Source: Chinchilla lanigera
Lineage: Eukaryota > Chordata > Mammalia > Rodentia > Chinchillidae
Reading direction: 5' to 3'
DNA length: 64,000 bases
Assembly (NCBI RefSeq): GCF_000276665.1
Contig: NW_004955436.1
Location: forward strand, 20,289,268-20,353,267
Shown one piece after another: positions 10,740-21,480 of this stretch. A program made the translations under genes and the position numbers. The stretch's first letter is position 1, and the number at the start of each line of letters is the position of its first letter. Below the pieces are notes generated by a model. That model was given only the letters and a program-made list of their open reading frames with translations, was not told the DNA's origin and did no database searches.

Positions 10740-11110
10740 ATATAGCTATTAGCAAATGCAACTAATGTAAGTCTACTTAAAAATTCAAAGGAATAAACTG
10801 AAAAAAATGAATAAAATAAGGAAGTTCACTAAGATGATTGAAAACAAAGTACAAAAAATCAACAACTTTCTGAAATAATACTCAAAAAAAAGAAATGTGA
10901 GGCTAAAAATATACTTTGCACAACTGCAATTAGAAAATGTTAAACATGTGAAAATAACTTAGAAAATGGTAAAACTTCAACAACTCTCCCTTCAATGCAC
11001 CTCCCCTTAAAAAACCCTACAACAATTTACTTAGAGACAGAAGAAAACTTCAGTAAGTTTTATATGCCATGTTCTTAGGTGGAAGACAAAGTATTATTAA
11101 AAATAGAGAA
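10740..11110 (+). mobile_element. Older L1 ORF2 fragment
   Basis: Plus-strand similarity to the RT-downstream part of L1 ORF2 is clearest near 11018-11105, where CCATGTTCTTAGGTGGAAGAC parallels the widely conserved L1 block for a Trp-rich segment (CSWIGR type). The rest is A-rich and diverged. It abuts the start of L1 copy B, so it is probably a separate, older insertion. Confidence 0.5.
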
Positions 11111-11944
11111 AATAACAAAGCAGTTTGGAAAGTTAACTTCAGCTCTGAGGGAGGGGAGCGTGTCTCTACCAAGGGTAAGACCTGAGAGCGGCAGCAGCTC
11201 CAGGAAAAACAACAGACTGGGTCCTCAGCATTAGCCTCAAGAACAGCCCATGGCTATTGTACACAGCGAAAACAGCATGGGGTTTCACTCTGAAAATTAC
11301 TCCTTCAACACGGCAGGGTAGAGTTGGAAAGGAAATCCAGTGTGATGCCTACCATGTTTGAGAGTGTTTAATCAAGAGCCATTTTGAGAAGAGGTTAACT
11401 GTTTTAAGGGTTTCAGGAGTTCCCTACCAGAGACTGGGTGGAAGACAGCAACAAGAGACAGTCATAGAGAAGGTGCAGCCTAGACATAACCCTCCTGAGA
11501 AGTTTAGACTCAGACAGGGAAAGATATGAGAGACAGTCCTGCCCTCCAAGTTGAGAAGCCAGGCCAGACGCATGTGCCTTTCAAAGGAGGCTGGGTCTAA
11601 GAGCACTGGCATTAAGACCAGTGAACTGCCTGACTCCTATCTCCCACTGCCCACATCTGACACCGATGTCAGTGGTCTGTTTGTTTTCTGTGTTTACTAC
11701 ATGATCAAGGATACGCCTCAGCTTGGATAGCTGCAACAGTCTGGGGTGTATGGATAGAGGCTCTCTCTCTGAAGCAGAGGGTGGGAGTACCTCACAAACC
11801 CACAAGCCATAAATTTAGACAGAGAATGCAGAAACTTGGAATGGCTGGAATGAATACAGTCCTAGGACAAATACCACTGACCAACAATGCCCAGAAGGAA
11901 AGGCAAGGCAGAATTCAGCATTCACACACAAAACTCTAAGCGTG

Positions 11945-12330
11945 AAAATAAAATAGGTCTGACCAATTTTGCATGCTTATATCTGGTAATCTGAGCAACT
12001 GATTTGAAGGTAACAATATGCAATGGAACTACCATGGTGAACTCCTACCATCTTGTCTAGTGAGTGTTTCACCTAATTATTATTTTCTAATTCTCTTTAA
12101 TGGTTTGAACAATCTTCCATTCTTACATCTGGTAATCTGAGCAACATAGGTGAAGATAACAATATGTATTATAACAACAACTGTTAATTCATATTATTTT
12201 GTCTTGAAACCCTGTTCCACTTTAAACATTCTTGCTTTGGTTTGTTTATGTTTGTGATGCTGGTATGCTACTATTTTTTTTTTCTCTTTTACTACTCTCT
12301 TTAAAATAAAATTTAAAAAAATAAAATAAA
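11945..12330 (+). repeat. Z repeat copy B (direct dimer)
   Basis: Two direct units: the first has CTTATATCTGGTAATCTGAG near 11976, the second ACATCTGGTAATCTGAGCAAC near 12126. Each is followed by a GAAG(G/A)TAACAATATG block. The right end runs CTCTTTAAAATAAAA into an A-rich tail (12299-12330). Copy D ends with the same wording, which suggests a retroposon tail and plus orientation. Its reverse complement aligns with copy C (56612-57015) over most of its length. It is inserted in the 5' region of L1 copy B. Confidence 0.7.
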
Positions 12331-12409
12331 ATGTGTCTTAGCAGTGATTTATCATCGCTTTGCTATAGCTGGTGGATTCCAATACTGCAGATCCTGGAAA
12401 GAAACTACT

Positions 12410-12720
12410 CATTGAAAAACATGGAGGAATTATTTTGGACTAATTTCTCTTTTCCTTCGTCAGTTTCAGCGGGGCATAAGCCTTTTTCCCCTTTTCTCAT
12501 TTTTTTCTCTTTTCTTTATTTTGCTCTTCTTTTTCTTTTTATTCTTGTTTGTTCTTTTCTGTTACGTTTACCTAATTTTATTAATTTCCTTTTAATCCTT
12601 AATAGGATTAAAAGAAACCTTTATCTCACTTTTTTCTTTTTCATTTTACTTTCATTTCCCCTTCCTCCCTCTATCATCACTATTATTACTATTAACTTTT
12701 ATTAGTCTTCAATTAGCTGA
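12410..12720 (+). repeat. Pyrimidine-rich tract of L1 5' region
   Basis: T/C-rich low-complexity stretch corresponding to the purine-rich block at 4380-4640 of L1 copy A. The Phe/Leu-rich open frame at 12331-12705 is a product of this composition and not a gene. Confidence 0.75.
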
Positions 12721-12729
12721 TTTTATGCT

Positions 12730-12762
12730 ATTACTGATAAATTACTGATAAATTACTGATAA
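12730..12762. repeat. Three tandem 11-bp units
   Basis: Three perfect copies of ATTACTGATAA in a row. Confidence 0.95.
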
Positions 12763-13276
12763 ATTCTTTCTATTGTTAACGGCAGTGTAGTTGATACACA
12801 GTATATATTTACTATATGTCAATGTTTCATCTGACTTTGTATCTGTGTTGTAATTATAGAACTCTTTTCCATTGTCAAGGCTGGTACAATGGTAGCGATT
12901 ACCCATTCTTATGGTATATCAGTATCCAGTTTGGTTTTAATTCTAGTATTGTTCCTGATTTTGTTGCAATTGCCAGGGTGACATAGTTCTTCTCACTAAA
13001 TGGTTTTTACTATATACCAACATTTAGTTTGTCTTTGTGTCATCAACAATACTAAAGATTATTTCCAGAGAACTGGGCACTGAGCCAATTATGCTTCACC
13101 CTACCTTCCCCACATTAACAGAGATGGTTGGATCTTGGGACAGAGGGAAAGGCCTATAGTTTCTCATACTTAGAGTGCATCACTGAAAACAGACACTTAC
13201 TAGAGCAATCACAATACTAGCAACAAAGTCCAGAATAATTGACCCAGGACCTCTATCATGTGTGCACGCATACATA

Positions 13277-13299
13277 CAGACACACACACACACACACAT
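13277..13299. repeat. (CA)n microsatellite
   Basis: Short CA run within the 5' region of L1 copy B. Confidence 0.95.
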
Positions 13300-13364
13300 G
13301 CACTCAAGACAGAAATATGAGAAAATGAGGCAACAAAATGCCTATAAAAGCTCCCCATTCCCTC

Positions 13365-14081
13365 AATGTAAAACTCTTGAAGACATAGGCATAGTCAAGG
13401 ACTCTAAAAAATCTCAAGGCACAAGAAATAACACTGAGTCAATAAACAGAATTATATCAAATTTGAAAACTTCTACATAGCAAAGGAAACAACCAAAAGG
13501 GTAAAGAGACAACCTACAGGATGGGAAAAAAAATTGCTGCTACTCCTCAGACAGTGGATTAGTATCCAGAATATATAAAGAACTAAAGAAGATTAGACTC
13601 CTCCAAAATAAAAGACTCAATCAAAAAATGCTGAAGTGAAATAAATAGACACCTCTCAGAAGAAATACAGGTGGTTAAGAAATATATGAAAAATGTTCAA
13701 CATCTCTGGTCATTACAGAAGTGCAATTTAAAACAACTCAGAGGTCTATCTTACTCCAGAAAGAATGGCTGTCATAGAAAAATCAAGTAATAGTAAATCA
13801 TGGCTAAGCTATCGTGGGAAAGGAACCCTTCTACATTACTGGTGGAAATGTAAACTAGTACAACCACTATGGAAATCATTATGGAGTTTCCTCAACAGGC
13901 TAAATCTAGAAATTCCATTTGGCCCAGCTATTCCTCTTGAATATATCTTCCTGAATGTGTTAAATACATCTTATGACAATGACACATGCGTACCTATGTC
14001 TAGGGCAACACAACTTATATTAGCTAAATCTTGGAAGTACCCTACATGTCCATCAATAGATGAATGGATAAAGAAAATATG
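13365..14081 (+). pseudogene. L1 ORF2 C-terminal remains
   Basis: Open from 13765 to the stop at 14080, giving the Cys-rich C-terminal part of L1 ORF2p. It reads HYWWKCKLVQPLWKS, then IPFGPAIPLEY, and ends CPSIDEWIKKI, all typical of L1. The upstream part (13365-13764) matches ORF2 only across stops and frameshifts. No RT or endonuclease remains in this copy, so it is a fragment without function. Confidence 0.9.
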
Positions 14082-14510
14082 ATATTTATATACAATGGAA
14101 TACTACTCTGCTATAAAAAGGATAAAGTTGAGTCATGTGTAACAAAATAGTTGCACTTTGAGACCATAGTGTTAAGTGAAATAAATCAGACACACAAGTT
14201 TAAATATTATATGGTTTATCTTATATGAGAATCCCAATGTATAAATTAAGGAGCAAAATAACAGATAATAGGAAATGGATAGATCTCTGCAAATGAGAGA
14301 AAGACAAAGGGACAGTGAGAGGGGAAAAGTAGAAGATTTTAAAAATTAAGATTGTTTTATGTACATGTTCCAACTTCTTACAAAGAATGTAATAATTACG
14401 TACTATAAATATGTACTAATAAAAAATAAAAATAATTCTTTTTCATGGATTAATTCATAATTTTCAGTCAATTTTAATAAAAATCAATGTGATTTTAAAA
14501 TACTCTGGAA

Positions 14511-14585
14511 GGGCCAATGAGATAGTTCAGTGGCACAGCGCCTGCCTGGCAAGCACAAGGTCCTGAGTTTGATTCCTGGTACAAA
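14511..14585 (+). mobile_element. ID SINE
   Basis: tRNA-derived ID element with ATAGTTCAGTGGCACAGCGC (A-box area) and GAGTTTGATTCCTGG (B-box area). The flanks ATACTCTGGAAG (ending at 14510) and ATACACTGTAGAAG (14591-14604) look like a worn target-site duplication. Confidence 0.9.
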
Positions 14586-14589
14586 AATA

Positions 14590-17030
14590 TATACACTGTA
14601 GAAGAAGAAAGTTAATGTGACTTGGATTTAAGAAAATAAGAAAACATATCTTGTATTTCCAAGCTTTTGGATTAAATCATGGATATAGGAAAAATAGGAA
14701 AAAATTGCTTTTGAAATATTTATGTCTAAGTGATTGATTTATAGGTGGACTTGATTCTCTTGCTGTCTCTTTGTATTTGATAAAACCTTTACCTTAATTA
14801 CTATTGATTTTAAAAATAGGTAATACAAACTTAAGAAAGAAGAATGAAAAATTTAAGAAATAGCTTGGGCTTTGCAAGAATGACCTCTAACAAAAATCAT
14901 GATGCCACCTTCCTCAATATAAATGGTACTGATACAATGAAAAGCTGTAAGCATTACTTACTACTAAATCCTGTGCTGAGACTGGGCAACCACACCAGCA
15001 TAATCTACTACCTTCATTAATTATTAACTTGTCCATATGTACTTGTTAATTATTAACCCCTTAACTGTTGATAAAAATTCATTTAATGCTATATACCTAA
15101 ATTTGACATTCAAGAAGAAGAAAAGGACTGTAGATAAGAAAAAAGGAACAAAGTTTTCCAAAACTGAAGATGCCATTTGGGGAAAACCTAAGTGGTTTTG
15201 TTGGCAAGAGAGTGCTTGGGAGAATGAATGAGGTATAAGGTGGCTTCCAGCAGAGAAAAGCTGGTGTGGATTTTGTCCTGCTCACAATTCCCCAGGCCAC
15301 TGACTCAAAAATTTTACAAGGATTGAGGGTAGTGTCCTGTGAACTCCACACACAATTAGATGCTATAGTCACCACAGAAGCAGAGTAATACATGGCCCTT
15401 GATCTCCAGGACCTTCCCATCTGGTTGTAAAGCCAAAATAACATGAACAATTTGAGAACAAGACAAAAGAATAGAGTAAGTGCCCTTAGAAGTGTTTCAG
15501 AGAATTAGTGTAATAGAAGGCTATTGAAGGATAACATTTAGGGGCTCGAGGAGGAAAAAAGACTGCTCATGCTCCAAGAAACATGCTGTGACTTGTAAAT
15601 TCATCCCTACATCCTTTATTCTTTCTTTGATGTTGCACAAGAATCCCAAGTCCTGCAGGCAAGCCGTCTCCAGAGTAGAGGTCAGTTCTTAGAAACTTTG
15701 CCCATCTCTCGAACAACACCTTTGTTTCAAATCATGTCTTTTTTTTTATCATATCGAGGATTAATCTTACCCCTTTTCTCTCCACCTTTACATTTCCTAA
15801 ACTTATAAAACACATGAACCAAGCTTGATATGTTAAGATGTTTATCCACTCTCTGAAGTGAATTTATCCAAGCAGTGACAGTCTAAGAGATTTGAGAAAA
15901 ACCTTGTTCTAAACAACTTTGGATCACGTACTAAAAAATAATGTGGGCAATATTCCAGCAGGAGAGCATGCTTTTCACACAGACTACTGTTGAGATCCAT
16001 GTTAACATTAGATGGCATCAAAAATTTCAAAGGGAATTGAATTATTCCACTGCCTTTGATTGGAATTCAGAGGCAAATGGAATTCAGGGTGAGATCTGAA
16101 GAGATAAAGCCTTTTATTTTTAAAGGGATACCAAAGCCTTAAAGTGGTCAGAGATCACTCCAGCAGAAAGGGGTTCAAATTACGAAGGAATGTAGCCTAA
16201 CACCCACAATTGCTTTGGTTTTTACAAATAAACATGACAAGGCAATAGGTAGTGGGTATACTTAATAAAATTGCAATACAAATTCATTATAGCAAGGTTT
16301 TCATTATGTCATGTGGGAATACAATCTAGAGAAATTTCGGTGCATTCTTTCACAGTGAATTAATTTAATGATCCAGGATATTTCTGGAACATGATGAAAT
16401 CTAACCCAGAGTTGGAATTTAAGCATTCCCTTGGTGAAGATACTTGGTCTCACATTCTGTCCTATGTCAGACAATAACACTGAACATAAAACACACTCAA
16501 AATGCACTTCAGTTTCTTTGGTAGAATTTCTTTGACACTTGTTAAATTTTAAACAGCTCTGTGAAAAGCATTTTCTTAACTATTCAACTGGCTCTTGACT
16601 CATTTATGTGCATAGGAATGCCCTAAAAGCTTGAAATTGAAAGTATTCTGCAGCACTTACCAAAATTTTTGATTTAGCATTCATTCTCATCCTTCCTTGT
16701 TATAAATGGACAGCCTACTTGGAATTTTCATGGGCCAGAGTCACATTGATCTGATAATGCTGTCCTGAACTTTACTGTCAATTATCTTGATGAGTAAATA
16801 TGATTGGGCTACACTGTGCTTTTATGATAAATTTCGTCTGAAATCCATGGCAATTTGAGCCCAATTCTAAATAAATGAAACCAAATCTTAAAGCTCTGCC
16901 TGTCTGATTGAAATAGCCAAGCCTCTTTCCATGCCATTATTTTGATCACTACTTACTGATCTGTCACTGAGCAGACAATTGTGTACCAAAAAAATGCGTA
17001 AAATCCAAAGTGTCAAAACACCCATACCTG
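14590..17030. other. No gene seen; 2.4 kb of unique DNA
   Basis: No recognisable exon, RNA or transposon. Frames at 15037-15231 (+) and 15097-15450 (-) overlap each other and have no known domain. The block at 16560-16990 is smooth unique sequence without repeats and could be conserved non-coding DNA, but that cannot be judged from one genome. Confidence 0.5.
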
Positions 17031-17200
17031 TGCCAGGCATGGTGGTACACACCTGTAATCCCAGCACTTGGAAAATCGAGGCAGGAGGATCACCATGAGT
17101 TCGAGGTTAGTCTGGGCTACATAGTGAGTTCAAGGCCAGCCTGAGCTGTATAGCCTAACCCTGTCTCAAAGCAAAACAAAACAAAACACATAAAAAAAAA
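17031..17200 (+). mobile_element. B1 SINE (full length, duplicated form)
   Basis: Starts GTGCCAGGCATGGTGGTAC, has CTGTAATCCCAGCACTTGG, then the duplicated pair GTTAGTCTGGGCTACATAGT and GGCCAGCCTGAGCTGTATAG. It ends CCTGTCTCAAAG with an A-rich tail. The internal pair is the hallmark of rodent B1. Confidence 0.95.
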
Positions 17201-17469
17201 TACCTCAAAAAAGTTGGCAGCGCACAGAGAGATACGTACTCCCATGCACAATGTAAAATTCTCCCCAGTGACCATATTTTTCACTGTTCTATGTCACTTT
17301 TTAAAAAATTATCTCTTCTTACAGTGCATTCGTTTTCCCCCACCCCCACCCCCAGGAGCCCAATAGGAGCTACCACCTCCGGGATGTCTTCTTTGATTGA
17401 GAATGCAGAGATCAAGCTCCTGAACAATTTTGTGTGTTGCCAGGCACCATAAGCAAATACTCCTGAGGA

Positions 17470-17640
17470 ATCAAGCAGCTTGTATTCAAATCCTGGTTTA
17501 GTGATTTGCTTTGTGATTCTTGGCAAGTTCTTTCAACTTTATTTTCCCCCTATGTAAAATAAAGGTAATAACAGTGCTTGCATTATGTGGCTGCTCTGAG
17601 ATTAAAGGAAGCCATACGTATACAAAATAGTAGAAGAGCT
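17470..17640 (+). mobile_element. MIR SINE fossil
   Basis: MIR core order is visible: TTCAAATCCTGGTTTAGTG, then GATTCTTGGCAAGTTCTTTC, then CCTATGTAAAATAAAGGTAA and the GAGATTAAAGGAAG tail. Confidence 0.8.
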
Positions 17641-18289
17641 TGGGACAGAGTGGCTTTAAACAAAGATTAGCTCATGGATATTTAGTCAGGCCCACCATTT
17701 TTCTTAAAATACATTCAAGCTATTTTTTTGGACTAGGGATTTTTTGTTGATATAGTGCATATAATTTTGTATATTATTAATACATTTTTTCAGAAATTCA
17801 TGTAATCTAAATATGTAATCTAAATGCACTCAATAAGCTGTTGAAAATGATTTTATAATGAATGTGGCCAAATTAGTATTCCAGACAAGCTCATCTCCAA
17901 TTTATCCAGAAAATTAGTGAGAATATAGGCTTTAGGGCACAGAAAGCAAATTCCACCCCCTCTCAGGAATACATTAGTTATGTAATCTAAATTTCTTGTG
18001 TCTGGTTATAAGTAACTATGTAGATTTCATGACTACAAAGAATGGTAGCATATCTTATTTCTAGATAGTCAAACCCACTCAGTAGCAAAAACTAAATGAT
18101 CTGTCATGATAAAATATAATTAAATAATGTATCTGTTGAGAAGTTCTTAAAATAGTACAGACATGCAAATTTTATTCCTCTTTCTCTATTGTTTTTGTTC
18201 TTCTTTCAGCTAAAAAAAAAAAACTTACAACAAAAGGAAAACTCAGAATACCCTTACTAAGAGAACTCTAGGATCTGAAAATCTGAATT
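17641..18289. other. No gene seen
   Basis: AT-rich unique DNA. A 12-13-bp unit (ATGTAATCTAAAT) occurs twice in tandem near 17800-17826 and once more near 17979. Confidence 0.5.
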
Positions 18290-19570
18290 TTTTCTCGAAA
18301 TGCCTGACAGAATACTGAATCAGAACATTTTAAAAGCAAACAAACAAAAAACACAAATAAAACTTAGTGAAATTCTTGGAATTCCAAGGACAAAGAAAAA
18401 TCTTCCAAGAAGAAAAAGTAAGTTACCTAAAAAAATCAGCTTGTCATCATAGATGATATCCAGACTGACTACTAGAAAATAGTAGATAAATGCCTTCAAA
18501 AAGCTAAGAAAAATTTATCTTGAACCTACAATTCCATAATCAAATAAAATATTAACTTCAAATGAGGAAAAATAAAAATATTTTTATACAGGCAGTGATT
18601 TATAAGCCTTTTCACCCCGGCATTCCATTGTGAGAAGGAAAATAAAAATTACAAAAAAAGAATTCATAAAGGAAGGGCATGATGCAAAAGGATGCAGGGT
18701 GAAGAATTTGACAAAGTTATATCTAAATTATATAGATAAGATAGGTATAAACCTCAATGTAATGACTAATAAATGAGTTATAAGAAAAATGAGAATAGAT
18801 TTAACAGTAACAGCCAGGAAAATTCCAAATGACTTAATAAAAAAAAAAAAAAAAAAAAAAGGAGAAGGAAAAATCAAGGTGTGCTAACAGTTTAGTCATG
18901 TTTAAAAAGAAGAGGAAATTACAGAATCAGATTAATTCTCAAGGTTGATTAAAATATATAAATTTAACTATGATTGTTGAAATTAGAAAGAAATATAGCC
19001 CAGATTCAGTGAGGGAAGGTTTCACCTACAGATACATGAGTTGGTGAGGCCACAGGTGGAGATCAGCTACCTCAAGGACAGTACCCCCAAATCTTAGCAT
19101 ATACTCCCCAAATCAGCAATTTAGCCTCCAGCAATTTGGCTACAGAAATATTCCATGTACGCGTGAAGAGGTGTGTATTTTATAATCCATATATTTTCTA
19201 AATGGAATGGGTTCATTAGGTATGTGCTTCTTCCCACTGAATACTAAGTACTCATTAAAAGGATTGGAGTAAATTTATTAATGCAGGCATGAAAAGATAC
19301 ATCGTGATTAGACAAATGTACTGAAGAAAATAGCTATGATGTGATTTAGTTTATAAAACTTTAAATCTCAATAGATTTCAATATGTGTACACTTGTGTTT
19401 ATAATGCATAAAAAGGTATTAGGAGCAAAATGATAGAGGAGTAAAATTGGGGATCCATGACAAAGATGTTTCAATTTTTCTGAATATAATTTTGTATTTT
19501 GAATATTTCTGCAATGTCATACGTTACTTCTATCATTCTGTAAACAAAATGAAACAGGAAAAATGACTAT
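18290..19570 (+). mobile_element. HAL1-like LINE fossil
   Basis: An ORF1-type segment lies at 18480-18620, with ACCTACAATTCCATAATCAA followed by AATATTAACTTCAAATGAGG, the antique L1/HAL1 ORF1 wording. It is followed directly by sequence resembling an old L1/HAL1 3' end: GAATACTAAGTACTCATTAA near 19240, then a T-rich stretch with TTTCTGCAATGTCATACG near 19508. No ORF2 lies between. HAL1 elements are known L1 relatives with ORF1 only, so the layout fits, but divergence is high. A 22-bp poly-A lies at 18839-18860. Confidence 0.55.
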
Positions 19571-20324
19571 TTTGTATTTTACTGATGCAAAGCATTGTAT
19601 GTTATAGTTTAAATAACCAACATGTTTGAGACATTCAGTGAAACCTAGCTATTAGAGAGAGAGAGAGAGGATAACAGAGCCACCAAGTATTTGAGATGGT
19701 CAGATAAAGTCTCACTCAACAGAAAATGCCTTCTTTCAAAACATGATGTGACTTCAATTTGTTTAGGCTTATATTCTGTGAAAGCTGGTATTTATCTCTG
19801 AATAGATTAAGGGTCTCTTCAAGTAAGCCTTCGCTCTGGACACAACAGCTAAACACTGCTAAAGGGAGAGAGAAGCAGATTCAGGCTGTCAGGATAGTAA
19901 TTATTTTACCTTTGGGAAATGAAACTATTTTTATTCAAAAAGCAAGTTTGCAGAGACATCATTTTCATATACGGCTTCATAATGCTGTGCACGGAAATGA
20001 TTTGCTATGTAAAACATATAATGAAGTTGGTGCATTTCAGTTGCCCTAGGAAAAAAAAAACAAAAAAAAAAGACCCAAAGACAACAATAGACAAAATGTT
20101 TATCAGCTCCTTTCCTCTACAGACTTACTGAACTTGCATTTTGTGAAGAGATAAAAGGATTTAAAAGTTGAAAATGACATCATCCAGGCATTCAAGGAGT
20201 CACCAGAAGAGCACGAGATGAAAGCGCCTAAGTAGTTAATTATAGAGCAATTTGGGGATCTCTGTAATAGAGGTAAATAACACAGAGTACACTTCAACTT
20301 GGCTACTTTGTGCCCTATGCCATG
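19571..20324. other. No gene seen; short (GA)n
   Basis: Unique DNA with a (GA)n run at 19653-19669 and an A-rich patch at 20048-20072. The frame at 19759-20049 has no recognised domain. Confidence 0.5.
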
Positions 20325-20530
20325 TTGCTCGTTACTTACTCAATTTATGCCTCAGTTTTCTCATTCATAAAAAAGGTGTTACAAATATACATATAAAAGG
20401 TGTTATAAATAAATATACTATTTATACTAAATATAAAAATACTAACCATTTTCTGAGAATTAAATGAGATGACACACAAAAAATCCACCTACAAAGTAGG
20501 CAAGCAGTAAAAGTTAGATAATATTATTTG
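20325..20530 (+). mobile_element. MIR SINE fossil, expanded in the middle
   Basis: TATGCCTCAGTTTTCTCATTC (20346-20366) is the MIR core, and GAATTAAATGAGATGACAC (20457) is the expected downstream block. About 90 bp of AT-rich sequence with a repeated AAAGGTGTTA motif lies between them. Confidence 0.7.
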
Positions 20531-20544
20531 GGAAGGTAGCATAA

Positions 20545-20720
20545 TATGTTTATGATTCACAACGAGGACTCTGGACTCAGACTGCCTCAGTTTGAAATTT
20601 TACTGCAGGGCCTTGAGCAAGTTGTTACGTAGTCTCAGATTCTTCTTCCAAAATCAGTAGATGATAAGGACCCTTGGGCCTGAAGCTACTGTACAGGCTG
20701 CATGAGCTAATCCATGCAAA
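20545..20720 (+). mobile_element. MIR SINE fossil
   Basis: GACTCTGGACTCAGACTGCC (20567), then GGGCCTTGAGCAAGTTGTTA and TCAGATTCTTCTTCC, the usual MIR order. Confidence 0.8.
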
Positions 20721-21159
20721 GGACTCAGTTCAGCCACAGGCACCTAAGAATTCCAATAACATCACTCATTATCGCTATCTAGATAATTTTAAAGTAAAAA
20801 AGAAAATAACAACTAATTCTTTTTAAGCGTGGCCAAGAACATGTGGCGGAAGAGCTGCTTTTGAATAGTTAGCAGGCATGCTCCAAGCCAGGTTGTTGGA
20901 GGAAGGATGCCGTCAGCAACAACAGCAGCAAAAAAACAGCCTGTAGGAATACATAGAGAATTTGATAATGATGATCAGAATGAATGGTAAAAATAACAGG
21001 AGAGGGACAGAAAGACAGAGAGAGAGAGTGTGCTAGGAATCTCGGAAATAAGAACTGGAGTTCAGCTGAGAATTCATGAACCAGGGAACCTCATCAATGC
21101 TATGGAGCAAGTGAAGAAATTAGAGTAGAGCAAGAGCATGCAATGTAAGCAGCCCGTAA

Positions 21160-21480
21160 ACAGATCCCCTCAAAAAACATCAAAGGGCAGGAGGAACCAG
21201 CAAAGGAAGCCTGAGAAGAAAGCTCAGAGAGGCAGGAGCCGGTGAAATAAAAGAGGCTGAGAAAGGAAAGAGTTTCAATAAGGAGGAGCTGGTCAACCGT
21301 GTCAAATGTTGCATAGATGTCAAGTGGGATGACAAGGGAAAGTGGGGCCATTGAGCGGGCCAATTGGGAGGCTGCTGGCGAGAGCGGATTTTTAATTGAG
21401 TGGTGTTGGTGGAAGCCAGGATGTAATGGGTTGAGGAATTAATGAGATGTGAAGGCACTAAGTGCAGACCCTTTTCAAGA
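21160..21480 (-). repeat. Possible old interspersed repeat, unclassified
   Basis: The wording GGAGGAACCAGCAAAGGAAG (21190), GTCAACCGTGTCAAATG (21291) and GGTGTTGGTGGAAGCC follows a pattern I associate with an ancient dispersed mammalian repeat seen antisense. I cannot name the family, so this is a weak call. Open frames on the minus strand here have no known domain. Confidence 0.35.

Larger units (their letters stand above)
11120..14440 (+). mobile_element. L1 LINE, copy B (internally deleted)
   Basis: 11120-13360 matches the 5' region of L1 copy A in reverse complement. At about 13350-13370 the match to copy A (GGCAACAAAATGCCT block) stops, and ORF2 C-terminal sequence starts (from AAACTCTTGAAGACATAGGC). 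ORF1 and most of ORF2, some 4-5 kb in a normal L1, are missing. The element ends at about 14440 in an A-rich tail after an L1 3' UTR. A Z repeat (11945-12330) and surrounding unmatched sequence (about 11815-12340) lie inside. Confidence 0.8.

Noticed and set aside
12331..12705. 124-codon Phe/Leu-rich frame looking like a membrane protein
   Set aside because: It lies in the pyrimidine tract of the L1 5' region; hydrophobicity reflects T-richness only.
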